Positions 30,106-41,618 of a stretch of DNA of 64,000 bases are shown here, piece by piece; the stretch's first letter is position 1; every line of letters starts with the position of its first letter. The position numbers and the translations under genes were made by a program. The notes beneath the pieces were generated by a model, which worked only from the letters and a program-made list of their open reading frames with translations, was not told the origin of the DNA and searched no databases. Origin of the DNA: Galeopsis tetrahit (Eukaryota > Streptophyta > Magnoliopsida > Lamiales > Lamiaceae). The DNA lies in assembly GCA_963675135.1 (NCBI GenBank), contig OY776119.1, forward strand, positions 72,471,727-72,535,726, read 5' to 3'.

Positions 30106-31985
30106 TTAACTCATCTGAGAGAGCGCCTCTTTGTCTCTAACCTCAAAATCTTTAAGTTTTTTAGATAAGATTGCATCGTCTTTTTTACTGCAAAAACCTA
30201 TAAAACAACATACCTCAACCAAAGTTTTTGCGTCTGCATCAATTTTTGCCCTGGTTTCCTGTGCTGTTTCTAAGGCTATGGAAGAGGCGAGAATCTCATC
30301 CCTTGAAGTATAAGAGCGCGGAGTAGGGTTCCCACGTCTTCTCTTTTTGGGGGCTATTTCTTTCTTTTCGGGCTCAATGTCCCTGATGAAGGCCTTCAAA
30401 TGCGCCGATTGATCGACAATAGGGCGAAGTTGGGCCTTCTTTCCTTTCTTCGAGTGGTGACTCTTTTTCTTGTGGACTTGCGCCTTCTCTATTAAGGGGC
30501 CCAGTTGGAATGGGTCAGATTCCGTGGACGCCTGTGTAGGGCTTGATACCTAGCCCAAAGAGATGGGCCCTCCCACGGGAGCCTCGTTCGAGTCTGGGGC
30601 CTTTGATTTATAAGAAATAGGCCCAGCCGAGGTCCGCGTTGGGCTTGGACAATTTTCGCGGATAAGGCCCAACTCAATTGAAATTTCCTCGTTCTATGGA
30701 CCAGCACCGCCTAACTCCTCTTTCGTGTTTTGGCTTCCCAATGGAATAGAATTACCTACGCATGCATTAACACCGCCATAATTATTACTCCTTACTTTAT
30801 TGGGTAGCGGATCAATTGCTTCCACCAATTCTAGGGTTTGGAGATCCCGTCTGGTGTCCTACTTCGTATGGTCCCCCGATTGCCTTTTCGACTCCCTGAC
30901 ATCCCTTAAGATTTTCGCGCCGCCATCTGCTAACTCGCCGCCATCAGAGAAGCCTCCTATCTCCGATCTAAATTCTGCACTAGTAATTTCCGATGACAGG
31001 TCTACGAAGGAAGATTCGATTTTCGAATCCGTTACGTGTTCCCGTGCGTCTCTGGGCGGGCTGTAGGCCTCATAAATGTTGGATGCCTCAGATACCCACA
31101 CTGAGAAAGATGCATTATCCACCTCCACTTGGATGTGTTCATTGTTAAATCCCTTTTCTGAATCGTTCGACTATCGATTTAGCAAATGTAACCAATTGTT
31201 GCTCCAATTGCTCGAAAAGTTGCGTCATTCCATGCATGCAGGGGTACACCGAAAATGTGGATCCAAACTTGTTTGATTTTAACCACATCCTCCGTTTCCC
31301 ATTTTCTAATATGGGAAAATCTCATTTTGAGCCATTTATCCTCCTTCTCCAGAATGTTTCCTCGTTCCTTCGCCGGGTCGGGGGTTAAGAGGATCATCAG
31401 ACCTCCTAGCGGGATCATATTGTAGTTCTCGTAACCGCCGCAGATTAGATCACTCTCTATAACCTTAAGGTAATCTTCCTTGACAACCTCACCAACAATG
31501 CAGGAGTTGGCCCATGCTCTATCTTCCTCTCTTGATAACCCTTCCACCCTAATCTCCTTGTTCTGTTCTCCATCTGGCCTTTTATGTGACCTTGTGTGAA
31601 TGGAGTTTTCAGTTACTTCCACATAGCTCCGATTGTCCCTGCCGCCTCCAAACACCGGATAACTCCTGCGCAAACTCTTGAAATTATCCATTGGCTTGAA
31701 GTTTCTCGAGCTATCCGCAACCGCGGATTTTATCTTTCTCATACCAATCCACATCTTATCTATCTCCTCTGACGCTTTGTATACGTTGGTTTCTCTTACA
31801 AATTTGACAAAAGCAAATCTTCTTCCAACCTTCGTTCTGCGTTTTGGTATGAACACGTCCAAAATTCTCCCGAAGCAATGAAGCCACTCGAAGAGATCTC
31901 TTTCCTTCCAATCCTTTGGAAAATTCGACACGTACACACGATGTTCTTTCCTGGATGTCTGAACTTGTCTCGTCCCGTCTTTCAT
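30106..31985 (-). pseudogene. LINE ORF1: RRM and DUF4283-type RNA-binding protein
   Basis: ATG at 31985. The first 95 residues hold an RRM-like fold (RVYVSNFPKDWKERDLFEWL as RNP2 region; KVGRRFAFVKFVRE as RNP1), as in many plant L1 ORF1 proteins. A DUF4283-type segment follows (DKWLKMRFSHIRKWETEDV, KQVWIHIFGVPLHAWND). After about 31180 the frame is lost. Downstream blocks in several frames (SSFVDLSSEITSAEF; KKRRRGNPTPRS) are the rest of ORF1, up to about 30106, just before ORF2. ORF1 proteins coat the LINE RNA. Broken by stops and frameshifts. Confidence 0.75.
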
Positions 31986-31995
31986 GCTATGCCGG

Positions 31996-32607
31996 TAGTG
32001 CGTAGGAGTATATTAAAGTGAAGTTTTTTATGATCTTTACTTTCACCCAAGCACTTTTTTAAAAAGGGTTAGGTGACATAAACTATATACCAAAGAAATT
32101 ATAAATGTATTAAGTGTGACAGTAGCCTAAAAGGAAACAGTGCATGTGTCTAAATTCTAAGTACACAGTTCAATTCCATCTCACACCTTTCTGGTGATTT
32201 TTTCACTAAAAATAGTATTAACATTTTTCGAAATCATAAAGTGAAAAGGGTTCATAATCCTAAAAAACTGAAATTGGTTGTTTCTAATTAGAAATTAAAT
32301 AAATAAATTATTGGTAACATATTATTTTATAATTTTTGTATTAAATAATTTAAATTAAAAAATATGTATACTTTCTCCGTCCACTAAAAATGTGCCCAGT
32401 CACAAAGAATATGTTCAGTCTATTTAACTTTTAAGTATATATATTTTCTACTTTATAATTAAATGATGAATTATTTTGAAAACATGTGTAAAAAAAGATA
32501 GCACACTTTTGATGGATATAATATTTTTTTCTTGTTTCCAGTTTTGGAGGAGCTAGCTTTAATTTGCCCATTACTATTTATAAACTCCATGTAATTTGTT
32601 CGACCCT
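31996..32607. other. AT-rich intergenic DNA
   Basis: No gene. A CTTTCTCCGTCCACTAAAAATG block (about 32371) resembles one end of a Stowaway/Tc1-type MITE without a clear partner. Confidence 0.45.
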
Positions 32608-32612
32608 CTCGC

Positions 32613-32781
32613 TATTAGGCATATATAATATATTAGGATATATTATATATATCTTGTAAATCTTTATTTCCTTAATTAGAGATATACAATATATATGTTT
32701 TGTATCTATAAATATTCTCATCATGTATTCTTTACATTCATGCAATGAATTCATAATTTTCCTATTCATTGTTTCTCTACA
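32613..32781 (+). repeat. 5' LTR of old copia
   Basis: 169 bp; pairs with 48199-48367. Contains CTATAAATA (about 32706-32714), which is probably its TATA box. Confidence 0.9.
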
Positions 32782-33095
32782 TGGTATCAACGAGTCGTAC
32801 GGCTAACGCCTTGATCCTAAACCTTCCCTCGTAGTCGTTGCTCGACACTCACTGTCGACAAACCTCCCGACTACCACCCTCTACTGTTCGCAACTGCTCA
32901 GCAACCTCCATTAACCGCCCAACCTTCACGTTTCCAACTCCATAACTGCTGTAACCTCCCTCTCTCTTTTAACTCTCAACCGTACCGCACATAACTCATC
33001 TCCAACACTTTCTTAAATCCATTAACCACTCTTACGTTCCTTCTCCTCCATCACTGCACTAAAATTCCCTTATCACAGAAGCTCATCATCCTTCC

Positions 33096-36000
33096 ATGGC
33101 AGACCCAGCCAAGAAAATTGATGGTTGTCTCGCTTTCAATATAGCAGCGCAAACACCCCTCAAACTCACATTTGTAAATTACATGGCGTGGGCTTTCCAA
33201 TTCCGTACACTACTCACAGGTTACAGACTCTTCGGACACCTCACCGGCACCAAGAAGTGCCCGACTACCTCCAAACCAGCGACGGCGACGAACCCGATCC
33301 CGATGTCGACCACTGGGTTCGACAAGATCACCTCATCCTATCTGCCATCGTCGGCTCTCTAACACCGACGATCATCCCTTTCATTGCCTCCTCGAAAACT
33401 GCTCACGAGGCTTGGAAGACCCTCGAGAATATCTATGGTAAGTCCTCTTGCGGTCACATATTGGCCTTGAAGAACAAACTTCACTCCCCATCGAAAGGAT
33501 CTCGCTCAATCACCGAATTTTTGAATAATATCCGCACAACTGTCGATGAATTATCTCACATAGGGGTTACGATTGACTCCGATGATATTACACTCAAAAT
33601 TCTCAACGGCTTGGATGATTCCTATCGTGATCTCGCCAATGCGGTTCAAATCAGGGACAAAGTAGGTCGTTCCCTCGTTGCCCGCCTCGGCACTTGTATC
33701 CGGTCGTGGCTCTGGTTACCCTGCTCGCACGACACGCAGCCAGCTTCCCTCACGCGATGCTCTCACGCCGTCGACAGGTGCTCGTCCGTTTCTTGGTAGG
33801 TGCCAATGGTGTGATGTAGTTGGGCATGTTCTCCGTCACTTCCCTGATTTTCCGCATAACCAGTTTGCTTAGCCCTCCCACTCGACCGCCTAAGTCGGCT
33901 TCACATCCAACCCTCGGCCAGCCTACTCGGCCAATACAGCGGATGCTTCGTCTCCGCCCTGGATTTTGGACTCTGGAGCTTCACACCATATCACCACCGA
34001 CCTCCAAAATCTATCCCTCTACTCCCCGTATTCGGGTTCGGATGACGTAGTCATCGGTGATGGTAACGGTTTGCATATTTCACATATTGGTTCCTTGTCG
34101 TTTCCTCATGTTAATATGCTAAAATTCTCAAACGTCCTTATTGTCCCATAAATGGCCAAAAACCTAATTTCTGTTTCAACCTTGTGTTAAGATAATGATG
34201 TTAACATTATTTTTGGTTCCACTTATTTTCAGGTGCGGGATGCCGGGATGGCAAAATGGGGACCATTCTCCTCATGGGGAGTCGCGTGGATAATCTCTAC
34301 GTATGGCCGACTCGAGCATCAACCTCACCCACAACCTCCATCTCCGAAAAACAACCCACCACCATCTAGCATGCTCGTTTGGGGCATCCGTCTTCCAAAA
34401 TCCCGTCTCACACCTTATCCAAGTTTAGTTTACCAACTACGAACTCAAAACCTTTGCACTGTAATTCTTGCAATTGTATAAAAAGTCATAAACTGCAATT
34501 TTACGATTCTAGCATTATCTCTAACACCCCCTTGAGATCATTTACTCTGACGTTTGGTCATCCCCTGTCCAGTCAGATGAAAGCTTTAAATACTATGTCA
34601 TTTTTGTTGATCACTTCAGCAAATATATATGGATTTACCCTCTAAAACGCAAATCCGATGTCCTCCCCACCTTTACATCCTTTAAAAATATCGTAGAAAA
34701 TTTCTACAACACCAAAATAAAAACTCTCTACACTTACAATGGAGGTGAATTCATTGCCCTACGATCCCTCCTTCAAAACCATGGCATTTCCACCTCACAA
34801 CTCCACCTCACACTCCTGAACATAATGGCATGTCTGAACGTCGTCACAGACATGTTGTTGATACAGCCTTAGCCTTCCTACATCATGCTTCCATGCCTCT
34901 CACTTATTGGCCTCACGCCGTTTGTGCTGCTGCCTATGTTATAAATCGTCTCCCAAAACCCAACCTAAACATGAAATCTTCTTATCAGTATCTCCTAAAC
35001 CAAACTCCTAACCTATCTAAACTTCGAGTCTTCGGTTGCCTATGCTATCCGTGGCTTCGTCCCTACACCTCCCGCAAATTAGAATCTCGATCCACCCCTT
35101 GTATTTTTATTGGATACTCTCTTACCCAAAGCGTCTATCTATGCCTCGATTTAAAAACCAAAAAGACATATACCTCTCGTCATGTTCAATTTATTGAAAA
35201 TATATTCCCTCTAGCCACATCAACAACCTTTCCTGATACACCCCCAACCCACCAAAAAACCCTACTGTTATGATCTACCCACCTCCCACTCTGATTAATA
35301 CACCCCCTCTCTTACCCACTATTCCTGCCCAACCCACAAACCTTACGAATACACCCCTCCCCAAAATATACCACCTCTCGATGAGAACCCAGCCCCGCCA
35401 CCACCCCCATTACCTGTACCCCCTATTCCGCTTAATACACCCCCAGCCCAACGTCCAGTCCTACTGCACCCCCAGCTCACTAAGTACACCCCCATCAACT
35501 CCAAACCCTAATTCCACGATACAAACCATTTATCTCGAGTCACCAGATGTTCCCCCATTTCCATCCCCACCGATACAACAACGAACTCGAATGGTCACTC
35601 GAGCCCAAAACAACATCTTCAAACCAAATCCAAGGTTTGGTCTATCTTCTACTTTATCTTCTAACACTAAACCTAGCTGCGTCTCTCAGGCATTAAAAGA
35701 TGAACGATGGAGGGAGGCCATGTCATCTGAATTTAATGCCCCTCCAAAAATGGTATTTAGGATTTAGTACCACCTGATGATTCTGCAAACATTATTGGTT
35801 TGAATTGGGTCTTTCGCATCAAACGGAAACCAGACGGTTCCTTAAACAAGTTCAAAACTCGACTTATCGCCAAAGGCTTTCACCAACGCCCTTGGGTTGA
35901 CTTTTCTAAAACATTTATTCTTGTGGTCAAACCAACAACCATTCGAGCAGTCCTGAGTATTGCAGTCACCAAAGATTGGCCACTTCGTCATTTCAATGTG

Positions 36001-36831
36001 AATAATGCTTTCCTTCACGATTCATTAGCCGAATATGTATTTATGGCTCAACCACCCGGGTTTGTTGATAAAACCTTCCCCACATATATGTGCAAGTTAC
36101 ATAAATCCATCTATGGCCTAAAACAGGCACCTCAAACTTGGTATTTTGCTCTTCGAACCTTCTTGGAAAGTATTGGTTTCATTCACACCAAATCTGATGA
36201 GTCTCTATTACAGGAAACAACACCTCGTTCCTCACAAAAGTGGCCTTAGACCTTAGTACAAAGTTCTATGTAAAAAACTTAGGCTCACTTTCCTATTTCC
36301 TAGGTGTGGAAGTGCTCCGTACTAAGAAAACTTACTTTCTCTCCCAACGTAAGTATATCATTGACCTACTCACCAAATATAATATGCTCACTTCAAAACC
36401 TGTCCAAATCCCTCTCTCCACCTCTACTCATTTATCTCTTTCTGATGGAACACCGCCCACTAATGCCACCCAATATCGTCAAGTTCTTGGAAGTCTCAAA
36501 TACCTCCAACTTACTAGACTTGATATTTCTTTTATTGTGTGCATACTCCCACCACAACTCACTGGGGCACTGTAAAACGCCTCCTTCGATATCTTAATGG
36601 AATTAGAGATGTTGGAATTACCCTCCGCCCCAACCCATCTGACTCACTTGACTACTTCACGGATGCTGATTGGGCCGGAAATACTGATGATCGTACGTCG
36701 ACAAGTGCCTATATTTTCTTTCTTGGACCAAATCCCATCTCTTGGTCTTCCAAGAAGTAAAAGTCGGTTGCTCGCTCCTCCATTGAAGCAGAATATCGGG
36801 CCATTGCATCAGTGACTTCTGAGGTACAATG
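33096..36831 (+). pseudogene. Old copia gag-pol, 5' portion (gag, PR, INT, RT)
   Basis: Gag starts at 33096 (MADPAKKIDG), shifts frame near 33240, and continues with the UBN2-type gag core (SKTAHEAWKTLENIYGKSS, ITEFLNNIRTTVDEL, ILNGLDDSYRDL). A degenerate zinc knuckle follows (CQWCDVVGHVLRHFP). Protease: WTLDSGASHH-like block at about 33960 (visible as MDSGASHHITTD). Integrase remnants: 34560-35200 (CAAAYVINRLP, LRVFGCLCYPWL). RT: WVFRIKRKPDGS at 35800, HFNVNNAFLHDS, YGLKQAP; a deletion near 36220 removes the catalytic YVDD block; then FLSQRKYIIDLL and LGSLKYLQLTR. RNase H start: YFTDADWAGN. Many stops and frameshifts, as expected for a copy with 9% LTR divergence. The frame runs directly into the hAT insertion. 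Confidence 0.85.
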
Positions 36832-37012
36832 GTTAAAATCAGTGTTTTCATAACCGAATCGGAGATCAAACCGGACTAGACACTAGTTCACGGTTCAACC
36901 AGTTGGACCGGCGGTCCAACCGGTAAAATAATTTTATATGTATTTTTATATTTTTTATTACATTAAAAATAAGAAATATAAGGAGTAGATGAATATATGA
37001 AATATTCATCCC

Positions 37013-37527
37013 ACATCAAATAAAAAGTCAAATAAAAAGTGGATGTAATATGAGAGAAAATCATTATAAAAGAAATAATGTTAGTAAGAAATAAACATAT
37101 GAATTTTATTATGTCCCACATTGAAAAAGTGGAAGAAGTATGAGAAAAAATTATTATAAAGGTAGTGGTGTTATAGTAACAAACAAATATAAAAATATAT
37201 GTCCCACATCTAATAAGAAATGAAAGAAATATGAGAAGAAAACATTATAAAAGCAAAAGTAGTAGTGTTATAGTAACAAACAAACATAAAAATTATGTCC
37301 CACATCAAATAAAGGGTGGAAGAAACATAAGAGGAAAACATTATAAAAGTAATAATGTTAGTAACAAACAAACATATGAATTTTATTATGTCCAACATCG
37401 AAAACTTGGAAGAAGTATGAGAAAAAAATATTATAAAAGAAGTAGTGTTATAGTAACAAACAAACATAAAATTATGTCCCACATCGAATAAGGATGGAAG
37501 AAACATGAGTAGAAAACATTATAAAAG
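37013..37527 (+). repeat. Tandem array in the hAT element, about 100-bp units
   Basis: About five degenerate units. Each starts near ATGTCCCACAT, continues with a GGAAGAA..ATGAGA block, then ATTATAAAAG, and ends with GTTATAGTAACAAACAAA or a shorter form. It gives spurious open frames on both strands. Confidence 0.8.
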
Positions 37528-37528
37528 G

Positions 37529-38396
37529 TGTAGATGTTGTTAATCCTTAAATGCCTTAACATTATCAACAACATCTTAATTTGACCTTCCGAGATTTTTT
37601 CTAAGTCTTTTCTGAAATGCTACATTAAATGTTGATCTAAATGTTGTCGCATTTCTGGCAGGATCTAGAAGCTTCTACAAGGATCTGGAACCTGGAAGAT
37701 TCCAGAACATTGGAGAACATGCTAGAACGGCCTAGATACATTTGGAACGACCTGGAGCAGCCTAGAAGGATCTAGAAAGATCATGGAAGTTGTGGAAGTT
37801 GAGTTCCTAAAAAATAGGACCTCAATGTGGAAGCCTCTAGAATCAGCACCCCACTACTATAAATACCGATGGAAGGCTTCTCAAATCAGTGTACTCTATT
37901 CGATCAACTTCCTAGACCAAGCGTATATCCCTGTTAGGAATTGTGGCCAGTAGAACTACCTTTTAGTTCATACGAAGTATCCCACCCGTATGGCTGTGTG
38001 TCTTCTTATCTATTGAGACTGTAATCTTTAGATAGACTAGACATTTCGACAGTGTATACATTATACACTTAGTTCGTTTTTAGAACAAGGCACCTGCCTC
38101 GTTTGTAGTTTCTGTTGTGAATGTTAATGCTGTAACATTTCACACAACATTTATACTTGAAGATAAGTATTGGTTTTCGCCGTAAGGCTAGCATAGATTT
38201 TTATTTATAAAATCTATGTGAAAAATTATTTCCATTGTGTCTCGTTTGTTTTTAGTGTTTCAAGTCTTCCGCTGTGTTAATCATAATTTCTGATATTCTG
38301 TTAGAGTCAGTGTTGCACTATTTGTCTCAACATTCTGTGCAACATTTATCTAATTACTTAAACACTTCTATACACATCCATACCAGCACACTTTCA
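37529..38396 (+). repeat. 5' LTR of SIRE-like element
   Basis: 868 bp, 4 mismatches to 46822-47689, no indels. CTATAAATAC at about 37857-37866 is a likely TATA box. Confidence 0.93.
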
Positions 38397-38398
38397 GT

Positions 38399-38410
38399 TG
38401 GTATCAGAGC
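38399..38410 (+). other. Primer-binding site (initiator Met-tRNA)
   Basis: TGGTATCAGAGC, two bases after the 5' LTR. Confidence 0.85.
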
Positions 38411-38446
38411 TGATACCTGACGACACTAGGTTAGATCTTTGGTCAA

Positions 38447-40402
38447 GTGTGTTTTTTAGCAATGGAAACACATCACATATCCACGGCACTTAGGCCACCC
38501 GTATTAGATGGATCGAATTACGCTTATTGGAAGCCTAAGATGCGTATGTACATCAAGTCAGTTGATGAACGTGCTTGGAGGACTGTACTTACAGGTTGGG
38601 AAGCTCCAAAAAGATCAGCAGACGCAGATGGTGAAATACAACTCAAGAGAGAAGTTGACTGGACAGCTGATGAAATAACAACAGCAAGCTACAATTCTAA
38701 AGCTTTAAATGCAATTTTTACTTCTGTTGATGTTTCAATGTTTAAAATTATATCTAACTGTTCTACTTCTAAAGATGCATGGGACAGGTTGCAAGAGCAT
38801 TGTGAGGGTTCAGACAGTGTTCGAAGGACAAAGCTTCGAATGTTGGGGACAAAGTTTGAGAATCTCCGAATGAAGGAAGATGAAACAATTACAGCCTACA
38901 ATGAAAGGTTAAGTGAGATTATCAATGAATCACATTCTCTTGGTGACCCTATTTCTAATGTTAGAGTAGTTCATAAGATATTAAGATCTGTTCCTAAAAG
39001 ATTTGATGCTAAAATCTGTGCTATTGAAGAGGCAAAAGATACAGATAAGTTAAGTCAAAATGAGTTAGTGAGTATTCTTAGAACATATGAAATAAACACT
39101 AATCAAGATGATGAAGCTAATGCTGATAAGAAAGTTGTAGTTTTTAAAGGGGAAACATCAAACACTTCTGAAGCTCAACCCATCATTACTGAAGTTGATT
39201 CTGATGAAGAATTGCTTGATGAATGTCTCAACAATCCTAACAACATTGCCTTGCTCACTAAGCACTTTAATAAGTTTCTTAAGAAATCTGTGAACAAATC
39301 TAGAAACATTCAGCCTAAGATTCAAATCAATACATCAACACCTCAACCAGAAAGGAGGAAAGCTCAATTCACACCAAGACTATCAAAGAGTGAAGGTAAA
39401 CCAAGGTATGATCCTGAATTTCGAAAATCAGTTCAATGCAATGCTTGTTCTGGTTATGGCCATTATGCAAATGAATGTGCCAACACTAGACTTAAGCAAA
39501 AACTGAACTTTAGTGCTACCTTGAGTGATGAATCTGATGATGATGATCTTGATGAATTAAATCAGACTGAATATTCTAATTTTACCAGAATTGATTATAA
39601 TGATTCCTCAGATGATGATCTGGATGAAACAGATTCTGATGCTGTACCTGATGTCTCAACATCTACAGCAACATCAGAACAGAGTCACCCAGATTTGAAC
39701 TGTTTTAATGGTTTAGTTGATGATGCAGGAAAAAGGACTGATGACAAGGAACACCAAAAGTTGTTAGATGATTGGAACAATCAGAAACTCACTCTTAATT
39801 CCTTGAATAAAGAGAATGAGGATCTGAAAGACACAATCACCAAGCTAGAGGTTATTCTCACCAAAAGAGATCTGGAAATCTGTAACTTAAAGGAGAAATT
39901 GATAAATTCCACCCTATGTTTCAAGAAATATTCCAAGAGTGCTTCTGAGGTAAATAATGCCATAGCTAATGGTCAGTCTAATAATCATGGTTTAGGTTAT
40001 GATGGTACTACTGCTTCTATTTCTGATAAATTTAGAAAACCTGTGAAATTTGTGAAGGCAAATGTTGTCACATCTGATGCAACATCTGCACAATCAAATC
40101 CTCATAAGGTTAAAAGAAAGTATATCTGTCATTACTGTTCTAAAGTTGGTCACATTCGCCCTTACTGTGTAAAATTGTTTGAAGAACAGAAAACTTTGAA
40201 AATGCTGCATAAGAAACTGTCACATCCTGGTAAACAGTTTTTGAAATCTGCATGGAAACCAAAAGCTACCTGTAATGTTGCTCATACCTCTTTAAAAGCA
40301 TGTCTACCTGACTCATGGTACTTTGATAGTGGTTGTTCTAGACATATGACAGGTCGTACTGATTTCTTATCTGTCACATTGTACTACACATCGATGCTTT
40401 GA
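38447..40402 (+). CDS. SIRE-like gag and start of protease (truncated)
   Basis: 651 codons, open throughout; the likely start is the ATG at 38462 (METHHISTALRP) rather than the upstream one. The gag core has NYAYWKPKMRMYIKSVDE near residue 25 and the UBN2-type block (SKDAWDRLQEHCEGSDSVRR, ITAYNERLSEIINESH). Two CCHC zinc knuckles are seen: CNACSGYGHYANEC near residue 331 and CHYCSKVGHIRPYC near 561. Between them lies an acidic stretch and a helical coiled-coil-like segment (about 440-500). The protease active site (YFDSGCSRHMTG) begins at about 622, but the frame ends soon after at 40402. Most of the protease and all of the GAG-pre-integrase region are missing, through an internal deletion near 40375-40400. 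Gag would form particles around the element RNA. Confidence 0.85.
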   Translation: MCFLAMETHHISTALRPPVLDGSNYAYWKPKMRMYIKSVDERAWRTVLTGWEAPKRSADADGEIQLKREVDWTADEITTASYNSKALNAIFTSVDVSMFKIISNCSTSKDAWDRLQEHCEGSDSVRRTKLRMLGTKFENLRMKEDETITAYNERLSEIINESHSLGDPISNVRVVHKILRSVPKRFDAKICAIEEAKDTDKLSQNELVSILRTYEINTNQDDEANADKKVVVFKGETSNTSEAQPIITEVDSDEELLDECLNNPNNIALLTKHFNKFLKKSVNKSRNIQPKIQINTSTPQPERRKAQFTPRLSKSEGKPRYDPEFRKSVQCNACSGYGHYANECANTRLKQKLNFSATLSDESDDDDLDELNQTEYSNFTRIDYNDSSDDDLDETDSDAVPDVSTSTATSEQSHPDLNCFNGLVDDAGKRTDDKEHQKLLDDWNNQKLTLNSLNKENEDLKDTITKLEVILTKRDLEICNLKEKLINSTLCFKKYSKSASEVNNAIANGQSNNHGLGYDGTTASISDKFRKPVKFVKANVVTSDATSAQSNPHKVKRKYICHYCSKVGHIRPYCVKLFEEQKTLKMLHKKLSHPGKQFLKSAWKPKATCNVAHTSLKACLPDSWYFDSGCSRHMTGRTDFLSVTLYYTSML

Positions 40403-40412
40403 ATTACTGCAC

Positions 40413-41618
40413 ATGGATTTGATGGGTCCTATGGAAACTGAAAGCATTGGAGGAAAGAGGTATTCCTTAGTTGTGGTAGATGATTTTTCTAGATATACCT
40501 GGGTAGAGTCTTTGAGAGACAAATCTGAAGCATTTTCTGCATTTAAAATTCTTTATAAGAGGTTCAAAAATGTGTTTAACTTGAAAGTTGGCCGTATTAG
40601 AACTGGTCATGGTAGGGAATTTGAAAATAGCATGTTTAATGATTTTTGTGATAAAAAGGGTATCTTGCAAGAATATTCATCTCCTAAAACTCCACAACAA
40701 AATGGAATTGTTGAAAGAAAGAATAGAACTTTACAAGAAATGGCTAGAGTTATGCTTACATCCAAATGTCTTGCTAAGAAATTTTGGGGAGAAGCATTGA
40801 ATATTGCATGCCATATTATTAATAGGGTTTTTATTCGTTCTGGCACAAATCAAACACCTTATGAGATTTTGAACAACAGAAAACCTAATGTGAAATATTT
40901 TCATGTATTTGGTTGTGTGTGTTATATTCTGAATGATAGGGATCAACTTCATAAGTTTGATTCTAAAAGTGATAAAGGTTTCTTTTTAGGCTATTCTAGA
41001 AATAGTAAAGCTTATAGAGTTTATAACCTTAGAACTAACACTGTTCAAGAATCTGTTAATGTTGTGTTTGATGATGATAAAGGTCTTACAGATGACAAGG
41101 ATGAAGAAGGTGTATCACAAGTTACTGACACTTCTGAGAATACACTGAAGTCTGAAAATGTTGCACCAAATGTTAACACATCTGGGTCAACATCTACAGA
41201 ACAGTCAGCTGTAAATTCACAGAATGATCAGTACATTCCCAAAACGAATCCTTCTTCAAGAATAGGCAAAAGTCATCCTTCTGACCAAATCATAGGCGAT
41301 GCTACAGTTGGAGTACAAACAAGAGGAAGAGTAAGATCAAACAAGGTAGATGTGGTAAGAACAATATGCATGTCTTCTATGTGTAATGTTGTAAATGCTG
41401 AATGCTATTTATCTGAAATTGAACCTAAGAGTGCTAAAGAAGCCTTAACTGATGAAAACTGGATTAATGCTATGCATGAAGAACTTGGTCAGTTTGAAAG
41501 AAATGAAGTGTGGACACTTGTTCCTAGACCTAGTCATACTAATGTCATTGGAACAAAGTGGATATTCAAGAATAAAACTGATGAATCTGGTAATATTGTT
41601 AGGAACAGACTAGGTTAG
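40413..41618 (+). pseudogene. SIRE-like integrase and RT start, defective
   Basis: 401 codons, in a different frame from gag. The integrase core begins at HMDLMGPMETES and VVVDDFSRYTWVE (first catalytic Asp). The second catalytic block reads RIRTGHGREFEN, where relatives have Asp in RTDHG, so this acidic residue is replaced by Gly. The third, Glu, is present in NGIVERKNRT. The N-terminal zinc-binding HHCC part is missing because of the deletion upstream. The chain continues through LNNRKPNVKYFHVFGC and the start of RT (TKWIFKNKTDESGNIV) until a frameshift at about 41612. Integrase would insert the cDNA into the genome; this copy should be catalytically dead. Confidence 0.87.

Larger units (their letters stand above)
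26526..31995 (-). mobile_element. L1-type LINE, near full length but decayed
   Basis: Minus-strand element. The 5' end is near ORF1's ATG (31985), ORF2 follows, and a short 3' UTR ends in a poly-A tail (poly-T at about 26526-26539). A 463-bp hAT MITE interrupts the 3' UTR (26601-27063). GAGTATATTAAA occurs on both sides (about 26489-26500 and 32009-32020), but on the 3' side it is 20 bp away from the poly-T, so the TSD is uncertain. ORF2 lacks the zinc-finger/RNase H end seen in the LINE fragment at 25207-26072. Confidence 0.8.

Noticed and set aside
26489..32020. GAGTATATTAAA on both sides of the long LINE as TSD
   Set aside because: On the 3' side it lies 20 bp away from the poly-T, so it does not directly flank the tail; chance match in AT-rich DNA is possible.
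37210..37506. Open frames on both strands with repeated motifs
   Set aside because: Caused by the tandem array of about 100-bp units in the hAT element.
38399..38410. tRNA-like sequence TGGTATCAGAGC
   Set aside because: It is the primer-binding site right after an LTR, not a tRNA gene.
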